A DNA stretch of 64,000 bases. Source: Acidovorax sp. sic0104. Its GTDB lineage: Bacteria > Pseudomonadota > Gammaproteobacteria > Burkholderiales > Burkholderiaceae_C. The notes under the pieces are model-generated. The model ran no database searches, had not been told where the DNA came from, and saw only the letters and a list, made by a program, of their open reading frames with translations. Positions 33,154 through 43,466 of the stretch are shown here, piece by piece (positions within the stretch are counted from its first letter, which is position 1; every line of letters begins with the position of its first letter). Both the position numbers and the translations under genes were made by a program. The stretch covers positions 30,522 through 94,521 of the forward strand of contig NZ_JAHUWH010000019.1 in the NCBI RefSeq assembly GCF_019219095.1. Direction: 5' to 3'.

Positions 33154-34644
33154 TCAGCCCCGCTCAACCCCCATCCGGTCGATCAGCACCGCGCTCGCCT
33201 GGTTCAGCCCCAGCACCTGCACCGTGCAGCCGTGGTGGCGCAGACGCTGCACCACCTTGTCGAGCGCGGCCACGGCCGTGATGTCCCAGAAGTGGGCGTG
33301 CGTGACGTCGATGACCACCGCGCGGCCCTCGGCGCCCAGCACGTCGAACGCCTCGACGAAAGCATCGGCCGAAGCAAAGAACACCTGGCCCGCGACACGC
33401 CATGTGCGCGCACCGGCGGCCCCCCCTTCGTCGTGCACCTGCACGTCGAGCATGCGCGAGACCTTGAACGCGAAGAACACGCCGCTGAGCAGCACGCCCA
33501 CGCCCACCCCCGCCGCCAGGTTGTGGGTCGCGATGGTGACCACCACGGTGGCCGCCATCACGGCGCTGGACAGGCGCGGGTGGCGCACCAGCGCGGACAG
33601 CGACTTCCAGTCGAAGGTCGATGCCGACACCATGACCATGATGGCCACGAGGGAGATCACCGGCACCCTGGACACCCAGTCCTTGAGCACCACCATGAGG
33701 ATGAGCAGGAAAACGCCTGCGAACAGCGTGGACAGCCGCCCGCGCCCGCCGTACTTCACGTTGCCCACGGCCTGGCCGATCATTCCGCACCCCGCGATGC
33801 CTCCAAACAGGCTCGCGGCGATGTTGGCCGCGCCCAGGCCCGCGCATTCGCGGTTCTTGTCGCTCGGGGTGCCGGTCATCTCATCGACGACGGCGGCCGT
33901 GAGCACCGACTCGAGCAGGCCCACCATCGCGATGGCCAGCGCGGGCAGCAGGATGATGCGCAGCGTGTCGAGTGACAGCGGCACGCCGGGCCAGCCGAAC
34001 ACGGGCAGAGAGTCCGGCAGCTTGCCCAGGTCCGCCACCGTCGGCAGTTGCACGCCCAGGCTTTGCGCCAGCAGGGTCAGTGCCACCACACAGATCAGCG
34101 GGGACGGCACGGCGCTGAGCGCGGGCAGCCGCAGCACGCCGCCCAGCCACGGCAGGCCGTAGATGATGGCCAGCCCGAGTGCCAGCATGGCCCACGTGGC
34201 CACGCCCTGGCCCTGCAGGTGCGGCAGTTGCGCGGCAAAGATCAGCACCGCCAGCGCATTGACGAAGCCCGTGCGCACCGAGCTGGAGACAAAGCGCATC
34301 AGCACCCCCAGCTTGAGCAGGCCGAAGACAACCTGCACCGCGCCCGCCAGCAGCCCCGCCGCCAGCAGGTAGCCAAGTCCGTGCGACTGCACCAGCGGCG
34401 CCGCGACCAGCGCCACCGAGCCCGCGGCCGCAGACACCATGGCAGGACGGCCACCCACAAAAGCGATCACCAGGCTGATGACAAACGAGGCGAACAGCCC
34501 CACCGACGGATCGACACCCGCCACGAACGAGAAAGCGATGACCTCGGGGATGAGCGCAAACGTGGCGACGGCGCCCGCCAGCAGTTCGCGCGGAACGCTG
34601 GGCGCCCATTCGGCGCGCAGGCGGGTGAGAAAAACGGAATTCAT
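33154..34644 (-). CDS. SulP-family anion transporter with STAS domain
   Basis: The 496-residue protein starts at the ATG at 34644. The first 400 residues form about 11-12 membrane helices with the SulP signatures ATFALIPEVIAFSFVAGVDP and GRPAMVSAAAGSVALV. A C-terminal STAS domain (about residues 395-496) has GRAVVIDVTHAHFWDITAV, where the Asp/Thr pair corresponds to the STAS regulatory loop. Substrates may be sulfate, bicarbonate or dicarboxylates; the sequence does not decide. Confidence 0.88.
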   Translation of the reverse strand: MNSVFLTRLRAEWAPSVPRELLAGAVATFALIPEVIAFSFVAGVDPSVGLFASFVISLVIAFVGGRPAMVSAAAGSVALVAAPLVQSHGLGYLLAAGLLAGAVQVVFGLLKLGVLMRFVSSSVRTGFVNALAVLIFAAQLPHLQGQGVATWAMLALGLAIIYGLPWLGGVLRLPALSAVPSPLICVVALTLLAQSLGVQLPTVADLGKLPDSLPVFGWPGVPLSLDTLRIILLPALAIAMVGLLESVLTAAVVDEMTGTPSDKNRECAGLGAANIAASLFGGIAGCGMIGQAVGNVKYGGRGRLSTLFAGVFLLILMVVLKDWVSRVPVISLVAIMVMVSASTFDWKSLSALVRHPRLSSAVMAATVVVTIATHNLAAGVGVGVLLSGVFFAFKVSRMLDVQVHDEGGAAGARTWRVAGQVFFASADAFVEAFDVLGAEGRAVVIDVTHAHFWDITAVAALDKVVQRLRHHGCTVQVLGLNQASAVLIDRMGVERG

Positions 34645-34700
34645 ACGGCAAAAAAACATCGCGCCCCGGGGGCGCGACATGAACATTCAAGCAAAAAACG

Positions 34701-34754
34701 GCCTGTACCGCCCATCCAGCAAGCGGCAAAAGCTATCAAATCAATAGCAAAACA
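34701..34754 (-). repeat. two-hairpin AT-rich repeat, copy D (intergenic)
   Basis: On the minus strand TTTTGCTATTGATTTGATAG is followed by CTTTTGCCGCTTGCTGGATG and GGCGGTACAGGCC. GCTAT/ATAGC form the first stem. It lies 5 bp downstream of the UPF0149 gene. Confidence 0.75.
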
Positions 34755-34758
34755 GGGC

Positions 34759-35583
<825 letters not shown>

Positions 35584-35718
35584 GGGGAAAACTCCGGCCA
35601 CCGCGCGGCGGCCACAACAATCTTTTACTTCTATGATGGGTGGCGCCCGGGCGGGGTGCCTGCGTGAAAGGCGGCCAGTGTACGCCCGGCCGCAGTCCAC
35701 AAGAAAGTCCCACACCCC

Positions 35719-37464
35719 ATGATCCACCAGCTCAACTCCCTGTACCCGGTGCGCTACACCGCCTTCGCGCTCAGCGTGTTCGGCCTGCTGCTGTCGCTGT
35801 TCACGCTGGTCGCGTTCAGCGCGGGCCTGCCCGTGGTGCTGGTGTTCGCGGCCCTGGTGGCCCTGGGCGTGTACGACCTGCAGCAGACGCGCCACGCCAT
35901 CCTGCGCAACTACCCGGTCATCGGCCACCTGCGCTTCATGCTCGAGTACATCCGGCCCGAGGTGCGCCAGTATTTCATCGAGAGCGACAGCGAGGCCGCG
36001 CCCTTCTCGCGCGCCCAGCGCTCGCTGGTCTACCAGCGCGCCAAGGGCGACCCGGACAACCGGCCCTTCGGCACGCACCTGGACGTGGGCGCGCACGGCT
36101 ACGAATGGGTGAACCACTCGCTCGCGCCCACACAGCTGCCCTCGCACGACTTCCGCGTGTGGATCGGCGGCAGCCCGGACGCGCCCTCGCAGTCGGTGGC
36201 GCCCTGCACCAAGCCCTACCAAGCCAGCGTATTCAATATCTCGGCCATGAGCTTTGGCGCGCTGTCGGCCAACGCCATCCTGGCGCTGAACCAGGGGGCG
36301 AAGAAAGGCGGCTTCGCGCATGACACGGGCGAGGGCAGCATCAGCCAGCACCACCGCGTGCACGGCGGCGACCTGATCTGGGAGATCGGCTCGGGCTACT
36401 TCGGCTGCCGCAACAGCGACGGCAGCTTCAGCGAAGAGCGCTTTACCGCCAACGCCACCGACCCGCAGGTGAAAATGATCGAGCTGAAACTCAGCCAGGG
36501 CGCCAAGCCGGGCCACGGCGGCGTGCTGCCCGGCGCCAAGGTCACGGCCGAGATCGCGGCGGCGCGCGGCGTGGTGCAGGGCGAGGCCTGTATCTCGCCC
36601 GCCAGCCACAGCGCCTTTCGCACGCCGGTCGAGATGATGCAGTTCATCGCGAAGCTGCGCACACTCTCGGGCGGCAAGCCCACGGGCTTCAAGTTCTGCC
36701 TGGGCCACCCCTGGGAGTGGTTCGCCATCGTCAAGGCCATGCTCGTCACCGGCATCACGCCCGACTTTATCGTGGTCGATGGCGCCGAAGGCGGCACGGG
36801 CGCCGCGCCCGTGGAGTTCAGCGACCACGTGGGCGCGCCGCTGCAGGAGGGCCTGCTGCTGGTGCACAACACGCTGGTGGGTGTGAACCTGCGCGATCGC
36901 GTGCGCATCGGCTGCGCGGGCAAGGTGATCAGCGCGTTCGACATCGCGCGCATGATGGCGCTCGGGGCCGACTGGTGCAACGCGGGGCGCGGCTTCATGA
37001 TGGCACTGGGCTGCATCCAGGCGCAAAGCTGCCACACCGGCCATTGCCCCACGGGCGTGACCACGCAGGATCCGCTGCGCCAGCAGGCCCTGGTGGTGCC
37101 CGACAAGGCCGCGCGCGTGGCGCAGTTTCACCACAGCACGCTGCACGCGCTGCAGGAGCTGGTGCAGGCAGCCGGCCTCACCCATCCCAAGGACATCACC
37201 GCGCACCACATCGTGCGCCGCATCACGGACACCGAGGTGCGCCTGCTGTCCAACCTCATCACGCGCATGCAGCCGGGCGCGCTGCTGGGCCCGCTCGAGG
37301 CACAGCACAACGTCTTTCGCCTGTACTGGCCGCTGGCCAATGCCCACAGCTTCGCCGCGCGCGAGCCGCAGCTAGAGCCCTCGGTGCCGCACCATGTGGA
37401 GATCGCCCAGGCCGCCGTGGCCGTGACGCAGGCTGCGGCCGCCACGGGAGACGCGGCCGTATGA
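35719..37464 (+). CDS. FMN-binding glutamate-synthase-family protein
   Basis: The 581-residue protein has two N-terminal membrane helices (FALSVFGLLLSLFTLVAFS and LPVVLVFAALVALGVY) and a GltB-type FMN barrel. Motifs are MSFGALSANAILALNQGAKK, HDTGEGSISQHH, KPGHGGVLPGAKVT, FIVVDGAEGGTGAAP and MALGCIQAQSCHTGHCPTGV, the last carrying the Cys cluster of the 3Fe-4S region. It lacks the amidotransferase domain, so it is a stand-alone barrel of the archaeal-like type. Its stop overlaps the next gene by 4 bp. Confidence 0.87.
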   Translation: MIHQLNSLYPVRYTAFALSVFGLLLSLFTLVAFSAGLPVVLVFAALVALGVYDLQQTRHAILRNYPVIGHLRFMLEYIRPEVRQYFIESDSEAAPFSRAQRSLVYQRAKGDPDNRPFGTHLDVGAHGYEWVNHSLAPTQLPSHDFRVWIGGSPDAPSQSVAPCTKPYQASVFNISAMSFGALSANAILALNQGAKKGGFAHDTGEGSISQHHRVHGGDLIWEIGSGYFGCRNSDGSFSEERFTANATDPQVKMIELKLSQGAKPGHGGVLPGAKVTAEIAAARGVVQGEACISPASHSAFRTPVEMMQFIAKLRTLSGGKPTGFKFCLGHPWEWFAIVKAMLVTGITPDFIVVDGAEGGTGAAPVEFSDHVGAPLQEGLLLVHNTLVGVNLRDRVRIGCAGKVISAFDIARMMALGADWCNAGRGFMMALGCIQAQSCHTGHCPTGVTTQDPLRQQALVVPDKAARVAQFHHSTLHALQELVQAAGLTHPKDITAHHIVRRITDTEVRLLSNLITRMQPGALLGPLEAQHNVFRLYWPLANAHSFAAREPQLEPSVPHHVEIAQAAVAVTQAAAATGDAAV

Positions 37465-38294
37465 CGCGCATGGAGAGCCCCCTTGCCCTTTTCCCCGAAG
37501 CACGCACGGACTACGACGCCTTCCTGCGGCAACAACTGGCCACGCAGCCCCACAACGTGATGACCCACGTGCTGGGTCACGAGCAGGTCTGGGTCAAGCG
37601 CGCCGGCGCACCCCACGGCGTGGGCCGCTACCGCGCCATGGCGGTTCTGGCGGGCCTGCTGCGCCTGCCGGTGCTGCGCCCCGTGCCCAACCCGGGCGGA
37701 GAGGCGGCCATCGCCACCGAAGTGCGGCGCCTGGCCGACCTGGCGGCGCGCGGCGTGCGCGTGCCCGAGGTGCTGGCGGTGCAGCCGAACGGCTTTGCCA
37801 TGCGCCACCTGGGCCGCGTGGGCGAGGAGGCCCATTCGCTGGGCAATGCGATCGATCGCACCCTGCGGGCGGGCGACCCCGCCGCCGTTCTGGCGCTGTG
37901 GCAGCAGGGCCTCGATGCTCTGACCCATGTGCACCGACAGGGCGCCTGCCTGAGCCAGGCCTTCGCCCGCAACATGGTGCGCGACCCGAGCGGCGCTGTG
38001 GTCTGCATCGACTTCGAGGACGACCCGGCCGCCGTGCTGCCGCTGGCGCTGTGCCATGCGCGCGATGCGCTGTGCTATGCGCATTCCACCGCCATCTACC
38101 TGCACCAGGGTGGCCTGCTGCCAGCGGCGCGCGCACGCTGGGCGGTGTGGGCCGCACAGGGCAGCCCCGACATGCAGGCCGTGCTGGCCGCCAGCCTGCG
38201 CCGCATGCGCTGGATGCGCCTGCTGCCGGCCAGCCGCCGGCTGGGGCGCGACCTGCAGCGCGTGCGGGCGGCGTACGACCTGCTGCGGCCCTGA
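37461..38294 (+). CDS. kinase-like protein of the LPS/aminoglycoside kinase fold
   Basis: The 277-residue protein begins at an ATGA overlap with the upstream FMN protein. A GHEQVWVKRAGAPHGVGRYR stretch may contain the ATP-binding Lys, and FARNMVRDPSGAVVCIDFED contains the catalytic-loop Asn and the metal Asp of kinase folds. The typical HxD is replaced here by FARNMV. I infer a small-molecule or lipid-linked kinase; the substrate is unknown. Linkage with the FMN barrel is conserved only by position in this window. Confidence 0.6.
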   Translation: MTRMESPLALFPEARTDYDAFLRQQLATQPHNVMTHVLGHEQVWVKRAGAPHGVGRYRAMAVLAGLLRLPVLRPVPNPGGEAAIATEVRRLADLAARGVRVPEVLAVQPNGFAMRHLGRVGEEAHSLGNAIDRTLRAGDPAAVLALWQQGLDALTHVHRQGACLSQAFARNMVRDPSGAVVCIDFEDDPAAVLPLALCHARDALCYAHSTAIYLHQGGLLPAARARWAVWAAQGSPDMQAVLAASLRRMRWMRLLPASRRLGRDLQRVRAAYDLLRP

Positions 38295-38472
38295 GCGTCA
38301 TCTTTGGGCAGGGCTGAGACCTGCCCGCTCACGGGAGGGCGCAGATCGCGCTGCTCGGACAGGTCGCGCAAGCCGCTGTACTGCCAGGTAGGCATTGGCT
38401 GACAGCACCACGGGTGTCTGCAACCTATCGTGCAGGCAGGTGTTTCGCACCACGCTTCTCAGACCCTTGCCC

Positions 38473-40362
38473 ATGCCACAGCCTGCCTCCGCCGCTTCCA
38501 TCGCCACCGCCCTGCCTGACCCGACTGCCGTCCCTTCAGCCACGCCCCAGCCTGCCAAGAAAAAACGCCGCCGCCCCCCCACGCTGTCCTGGTCCGCCTG
38601 GAAACAGTTCATGAGCGTGGCCCGCCCCTACTGGACGGGCGACAAGAAACGCACCGCCTGGGGTTTGCTTGCGCTGCTGATCGGGCTGATGGTGCTGGAA
38701 ACCCAGCTGGCGGTGATGCTGGTCGACAAGAGCGGGGAGCTGACATCCGCCCTGGCCGCCAAGCAGGCCGACAGGTTCTGGGGTGCGGTGCGCGGCACTT
38801 TGCTGGTGCTCGCGTTCGCCGTGCCGGTGTATGCCTTCTACTACTTCATGCGCGACGCTTTCTCGAACCACTGGCGGCGCTGGCTCACGCACCGCTTCCT
38901 GGACGGTTACCTGGGCGAGCGCAAGTACTACGAGATCGGCACGGGCAGCGAAATCGACAACCCGGACCAGCGCATCAGCGAAGACATCAACACCTTCACC
39001 GGGCGCTCCACGCACTTCCTGCTGATCTTTCTTGGGTCGCTGATGCAACTGGTGGCGTTCAGCGCCGTGCTGTGGTCCATCTCGCACACGCTGGTGGCGT
39101 TTCTGGCGGTGTATGCGCTGCTCGGCACGTTCGGCGCGCTGTACTTCTTCGGAGCGCCGCTGATCCGGCTCAACTTCTGGCAGATCCGGCGCGAGGCAGA
39201 CTTCCGCTTCGGCCTGATGCGGCTGCGCGAGAACGCCGAGTCCATCGCGTTCTACCGGGGCGAACCGCAGGAGCGGGCCCAGCTCAACCGCCGCTTTGAA
39301 GCCGCGTTCAACAACTTCGGCCGGCTCATCAAGAAGCAGCGCGCGCTCAACCTGTACCAGCGCGCGTTCAGCCAGCTCACGCTGGTGCTGCCGGCGATCA
39401 TCCTGGCCAACGGCGTGCTGTCGGGCGAGATGGAAGTGGGCCGCGCCATCCAGGCGGCGGGCGCATTTGCTGCGGTGCTGGCGGCTGTCTCGCTGATCGT
39501 GGATAACTTCGAGAGTCTGAGCCGCTTTGTAGCAGGCATCGACCGGCTGCACGCGCTGTCGAAGGTCGCGCTCAAAACGCCCGAAGCGCCGACTCCCTGG
39601 GCTGAGCAGGCCGGGCCTCCCAAGCCCTCTGCGGTGCCTGCCACGGGCAAGGCCCTGCCCGTGGACGCCGGTGACGCCGCGCCGTCGCCGCAGATCGCTG
39701 CGCGCGAGGGCGATACGCTGGCCATCGAAGGCCTCACGCTGCACACGCCGCAATTCGGCCGACTGCTCGTGCAGGACCTGTGCGTGTCGCTGCAGCCGGG
39801 CGATGCCCTGCTGATCACCGGTCCGAGCGGCTGCGGAAAGAGCTCGCTGTTGCGCGCCATGGCCGGGCTGTGGCGCAGCGGCACCGGTGCCGTGCAAAGC
39901 CCCCCGCTCACGGACATGTTCTTCCTGCCGCAGCGCCCCTACATGCAGCAGGACACGCTGCGCAGCCAGATCATCTACCCCAGCCGGGAGTCAGAGCTCA
40001 GCGACGAGCAGCTGCTGCAGCTGTTGGAGGCCGTGCGCCTGGAATCGCTGGCAGAACGCGTGGGCGGGCTCGATGCCTCGCACGATTGGGAGAAGCTGCT
40101 GTCCACCGGCGAGCAGCAGCGCCTGGCGTTCGCGCGCGTGCTGGCCCGCCAGCCGCGCATCGTGATCCTGGACGAAGCGACCAGCGCGCTGGACAGCGCC
40201 AACGAAGCGGCGCTGTACGAGCGCCTGCGCGCCAGCGGCACCACGCTGGTGAGCATTGCCCACCGGCCCGCCGTGCTGCAGCACCACAGCCATGTGCTGG
40301 AGCTCAAGGGCGATGGGACTTGGCAGCTCCACGCTGCGAGCGACTTTCAGTTCGCGGCATAA
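38473..40362 (+). CDS. ABC transporter, SbmA/BacA (YddA)-type permease-ATPase
   Basis: The 629-residue protein is a half-transporter. The N-terminal permease spans about six helices (WGLLALLIGLMVLETQLAVM, LLVLAFAVPVYAFYYFMRDA) and contains the SbmA_BacA segment RWRRWLTHRFLDGYLGERKY-like NHWRRWLTHRFLDGYLGERK. The ATPase domain has Walker A TGPSGCGKSS, LSTGEQQR and VILDEATSALD. The ABCD/YddA family transports acyl or peptide-like molecules. It ends just before converging with a PIN gene. Confidence 0.88.
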   Translation: MPQPASAASIATALPDPTAVPSATPQPAKKKRRRPPTLSWSAWKQFMSVARPYWTGDKKRTAWGLLALLIGLMVLETQLAVMLVDKSGELTSALAAKQADRFWGAVRGTLLVLAFAVPVYAFYYFMRDAFSNHWRRWLTHRFLDGYLGERKYYEIGTGSEIDNPDQRISEDINTFTGRSTHFLLIFLGSLMQLVAFSAVLWSISHTLVAFLAVYALLGTFGALYFFGAPLIRLNFWQIRREADFRFGLMRLRENAESIAFYRGEPQERAQLNRRFEAAFNNFGRLIKKQRALNLYQRAFSQLTLVLPAIILANGVLSGEMEVGRAIQAAGAFAAVLAAVSLIVDNFESLSRFVAGIDRLHALSKVALKTPEAPTPWAEQAGPPKPSAVPATGKALPVDAGDAAPSPQIAAREGDTLAIEGLTLHTPQFGRLLVQDLCVSLQPGDALLITGPSGCGKSSLLRAMAGLWRSGTGAVQSPPLTDMFFLPQRPYMQQDTLRSQIIYPSRESELSDEQLLQLLEAVRLESLAERVGGLDASHDWEKLLSTGEQQRLAFARVLARQPRIVILDEATSALDSANEAALYERLRASGTTLVSIAHRPAVLQHHSHVLELKGDGTWQLHAASDFQFAA

Positions 40363-40456
40363 GGCACGGCGAAGGCACGGCTAAGGCACGGCGTCACCGC
40401 GCCGCTTTCATGCGGCGCGAACCGCTTTGCTTGGTGTTGCCGAAGACAAACGGGTA

Positions 40457-40939
40457 TCAGGCAGCTGCGGCCTCGGGCTGCACGAGCACCAGCGCCGTGG
40501 CCACGTGCGCATCCAGCGTCAGCAACCGCTTCCTCATGCAGATCACGGCCTTGTCCTTGGAGAGCAGGATGGCGCGGTGCGCGGCGGCCAGGTCGATGAA
40601 CTTCTGGTCGTCCGTGTCCTTGCACACGTAGCGCACGGGCGTGGCGATGTCCACCAGGCGCACCTGCGCGTCGAACGCCGCCAACACCTGCGCGGCATCC
40701 ACACGGTAGTAGTCCATGCGCGAGACGATGTGGGGATAGGCCAGCACGCGTTCGAGTTCGTCGCGCATCACCTGCGTGGCGATCCAGTCCAGGCGCCTGG
40801 CTTCAAGCAGCGTGCGCAGCGGCACGGTGGCGGGGTCCGAGAAGATGAGCAGGTCGAGCGCCACATTGGTGTCCACCACCACGGGGCGCGCGGGCTCGCC
40901 CGCGGCAGCCTCGGCCGGCAGGGGCAGCTCAACCCGCAT
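40457..40939 (-). CDS. PIN-domain protein (putative toxin-type nuclease)
   Basis: The 160-residue protein has the PIN nuclease acids: VVVDTNVALDLL (residues 20-31), the Glu in RDELERVLAYP, CKDTDDQKFIDLAA and ILLSKDKAV. It belongs to the 'putative toxin-antitoxin system component, PIN family' type. No antitoxin gene is seen on either side. The start overlaps the last 11 bp of the RlmL-like gene, so translation is coupled to it, which is unusual for a toxin. Confidence 0.85.
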   Translation of the reverse strand: MRVELPLPAEAAAGEPARPVVVDTNVALDLLIFSDPATVPLRTLLEARRLDWIATQVMRDELERVLAYPHIVSRMDYYRVDAAQVLAAFDAQVRLVDIATPVRYVCKDTDDQKFIDLAAAHRAILLSKDKAVICMRKRLLTLDAHVATALVLVQPEAAAA

Positions 40940-42209
40940 CGCGCGGGCCGGGTTCGCCAGGCTTGGCGGCGCGCTCGCGCACGGCGCCCTTGATCATGTC
41001 GAAGCGGAACATGCGGCACTCGATGGGGCCGTTCCACATCGGCACGCGGCGCGATTCCTTCAGGCGCATCTTGCCGGGCAGCTTCAGGTCGGGCGTGAGC
41101 ATCCAGGCCGTCCAGCCGCTGTAGTTCTTCTTCCAGTGCGCGGCCAGCTGGCTGAAGAACTCTCCGCCGTCTTCGGTCTGCGCCGTCTCGCGCCCGACGC
41201 GTTCGACCTGGCCCATGCGCTCGCCCGCACTGCGCCCCGCCGTGCCCGCCGCAGCGATCCGCTCACCGTAGGGCGGGTTGAGCAGCATCACGCCCGGCTG
41301 CTCGCAGGGGGGCATGCGCTGCAGGGCGTCGCCGCCGCGCAGCTGCACCGCATCGGCCACGCCGGCACGCTCGGCATTGCGCACAGCAAAATCGACCATG
41401 CGGAAGGCCACATCACTGCCAAATATGGGGACAGCGCTTGTCTGTATTGCGCCATTGGCTTCTGATTTGATAGCAGACCAGACATGTGCCTGGAACGGCA
41501 GCAGCTTCTCGAACGCAAAGCGCCGCCCCATGCCGGCCGGGATGCGGCAGGCGATCTGCGCGGCCTCGATGGCGATGGTGCCGCTGCCGCAGCAGGGGTC
41601 GTACAGCGGCTGGGGGTTGTCGCCCAGAGGGTCCCAGCCGCTCGCGGCGATCATGGCTGCGGCCAGGGTTTCCTTGAGCGGTGCGTCGCCCTTGTCCTCG
41701 CGCCAGCCGCGCTTGAACAGCGGCTCGCCGGAGGTGTCGATGTAGATCGTGGCCTCGTCGGTGGTCAGGTGCAGGTGGATGCGCACGTCCGGCCACTGGG
41801 TGTTCACATCGGGCCGCACGCCGCTCTTGGCGCGAAAGCGATCGGCCACCGCGTCCTTGACCTTCAGGCCCGCGAAGTTCAGGCTGGTCAGCGGGCTGTG
41901 CTGGGCTGTGACCTCTACCTTGAAGGTCTGGCGCGTGGTGAACCAGATCTCCCAGGCCACATCGCTCGCGGCGGCGTACAGGTCGTTTTCAGAGCGGTAG
42001 GGACGGTGCGCCAGTTGCACCAGCACGCGCTGGGCCAGCCGGCTGTGCAGGTTCAGCAGCAGCGCATCGCGCCAGGAGGCGCGCAGCAGCACGCCGCCGC
42101 GCCCGACCAGCAGGTCCTGCCCGGTAAGGCCCGTGATGGCGTGCACCTCGTCGGCCAGATAGCCCTCGACGCCCGCGGCGCAAGGAAGGAAAAGTTGTAG
42201 TTGGTTCAT
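40929..42209 (-). CDS. THUMP-domain RNA methyltransferase, RlmL-like
   Basis: The 426-residue enzyme resembles the N-terminal part of RlmL/RlmK, the 23S rRNA G2445 methyltransferase. It has a THUMP region (DVAWEIWFTTRQTFKVEVTA), a UPF0020 domain with LYDPCCGSGTIAIEAAQIAC (SAM-binding), and the catalytic motif VMLLNPPYGERI. Residues about 244-261 (SAIKSEANGAIQTSAVPI) are encoded by a two-hairpin repeat (41427-41480) between FAFEKL and IFGSD. It lacks the second RlmK methyltransferase half. Confidence 0.85.
   Translation of the reverse strand: MNQLQLFLPCAAGVEGYLADEVHAITGLTGQDLLVGRGGVLLRASWRDALLLNLHSRLAQRVLVQLAHRPYRSENDLYAAASDVAWEIWFTTRQTFKVEVTAQHSPLTSLNFAGLKVKDAVADRFRAKSGVRPDVNTQWPDVRIHLHLTTDEATIYIDTSGEPLFKRGWREDKGDAPLKETLAAAMIAASGWDPLGDNPQPLYDPCCGSGTIAIEAAQIACRIPAGMGRRFAFEKLLPFQAHVWSAIKSEANGAIQTSAVPIFGSDVAFRMVDFAVRNAERAGVADAVQLRGGDALQRMPPCEQPGVMLLNPPYGERIAAAGTAGRSAGERMGQVERVGRETAQTEDGGEFFSQLAAHWKKNYSGWTAWMLTPDLKLPGKMRLKESRRVPMWNGPIECRMFRFDMIKGAVRERAAKPGEPGPRDAG
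41427..41480 (-). repeat. two-hairpin AT-rich repeat, copy E (inside the RlmL-like gene)
   Basis: On the minus strand TGCTATCAAATCAGAAGC is followed by CAATGGCGCAATACAGACAA and GCGCTGTCCC. Its low GC stands out within the gene. It is in frame and contains no stop codon. Confidence 0.7.
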
Positions 42210-42256
42210 AGGACTGGCTGGAGGATACGCCTGAGAACATGTCGATGTTGATGATC

Positions 42257-42715
42257 TCAGGCCGCCGGGGCAGCGGCACTTGTGGGCGCGCGCTGGAGCA
42301 GCAACTGCCGGATGGATTCTGGAATGCCCGCCACCTTGCGGTCGCTGCGCCCGATGAAGACGATGCCGATCTTGCCGCGCGCCACCTCGCGGCCCGTGGT
42401 CTTCTCCGTCATGCGGTACACGAGGTCGAAGCCATAGCGGTTGAAATCCATCGGCGCCATCTCCACACGCAGGGTCTCGCCGTGAAAACCCTCGGACTTG
42501 TACTGCGCCACGATGTCACCCACCACGATGGACAGCCCGCCCACGTCCGCCTCCGGATAGCCGAGCGACTGGAAAAATCGCACGCGCGCTTCGGACACCA
42601 GGCTCAGCAGCTGCGCGTTGTCCAGGTGCCCGCCCTGGTTCACATGGCTGATGTAGATCTGCAGCTCGGTGGAAAAACCGAACTGAGCGGGGAGGTCGAA
42701 GACGATGCGGGCCAT
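42257..42715 (-). CDS. hot-dog-fold acyl-CoA thioesterase
   Basis: The 152-residue protein starts MARIVFDLPAQFGFSTELQI at 42715. The hot-dog pattern contains YISHVNQGGHLDNAQLLSLV, where the usual catalytic Asp of YbgC is represented by the N/D of the HVNQGGHLDN loop, followed by RFFQSLGY. It probably hydrolyses acyl-CoA, but the substrate is unknown. It is divergent from the glutaredoxin gene and follows the RlmL-like gene promoter region. Confidence 0.78.
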   Translation of the reverse strand: MARIVFDLPAQFGFSTELQIYISHVNQGGHLDNAQLLSLVSEARVRFFQSLGYPEADVGGLSIVVGDIVAQYKSEGFHGETLRVEMAPMDFNRYGFDLVYRMTEKTTGREVARGKIGIVFIGRSDRKVAGIPESIRQLLLQRAPTSAAAPAA

Positions 42716-42959
42716 GGGACGGACGGTGAAGGTGGGAACGGGGACAACGATCATCACGGCACCACGGTGGCGCCACCGCTGTGGCAGGGCTCACCGCGTG
42801 AGCGCAATTCGCCTGCGGCAGCACGCGCCGTCGGGCCGGCAGCGAAGCGGGTCGCGCCTGGACGGCAGCGCAATGGCGGGGCACCGCAGGGCCATCTTGC
42901 AGACAGCAGGCACGCTGTCTCTTATGCTCGCAGGCATCGGATTTTAACGGAGCCCCTCC

Positions 42960-43451
42960 ATGAGCCTCTTTCGCTGTAGCGCGGCTGCCGCCCTTGCAAT
43001 GGCAATGGCGCTGTGCGCGCCCTCGACAGGCGCCCAGACGCTCTACAAGTCAGTGGGCACGGACGGCAGGGTGGTCTACAGCGACAAGCCGCCCACGGGC
43101 GCGGGCGTGGACAAGGCGCTGAAGCTGGACAACCTGCCGGTCAGCGTGGTGCCGGGCGCCGCGCCCCAGCCCGCATCCAGCGCTGCCGCTGCACAGGCGC
43201 AGACTGCGGCCGCCCCGCGTGGAGAGGTGGTGCTCTACATGGCCACCTGGTGCGGCTACTGCAAGGCAGCCAAGGCCTACCTGGGCCGCAAAGGCATTGC
43301 CTACCGCGAGCTGGACATCGATACCCCGGCAGGAAAGGCAGCGTTCACCCAGATCGGCGGACGTGGCGTGCCCGTGCTGCTCACGCAAGGCAAGCGGATC
43401 AATGGCTTCACGGCCCAGGCCTACGACGCGGTGTTTGTGGCCACCAAATAG
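42960..43451 (+). CDS. periplasmic DUF4124-glutaredoxin fusion
   Basis: The 163-residue protein has a signal peptide (about residues 1-25), then a DUF4124 segment (TLYKSVGTDGRVVYSDKPPT), an Ala/Gln linker, and a glutaredoxin domain with the active site ATWCGYCKAAKAYL and the cis-Pro region GGRGVPVLLT. It presumably acts on periplasmic disulfides. It converges with rpoN. Confidence 0.85.
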   Translation: MSLFRCSAAAALAMAMALCAPSTGAQTLYKSVGTDGRVVYSDKPPTGAGVDKALKLDNLPVSVVPGAAPQPASSAAAAQAQTAAAPRGEVVLYMATWCGYCKAAKAYLGRKGIAYRELDIDTPAGKAAFTQIGGRGVPVLLTQGKRINGFTAQAYDAVFVATK

Positions 43452-43466
43452 AAGGACAGTAGGAGC

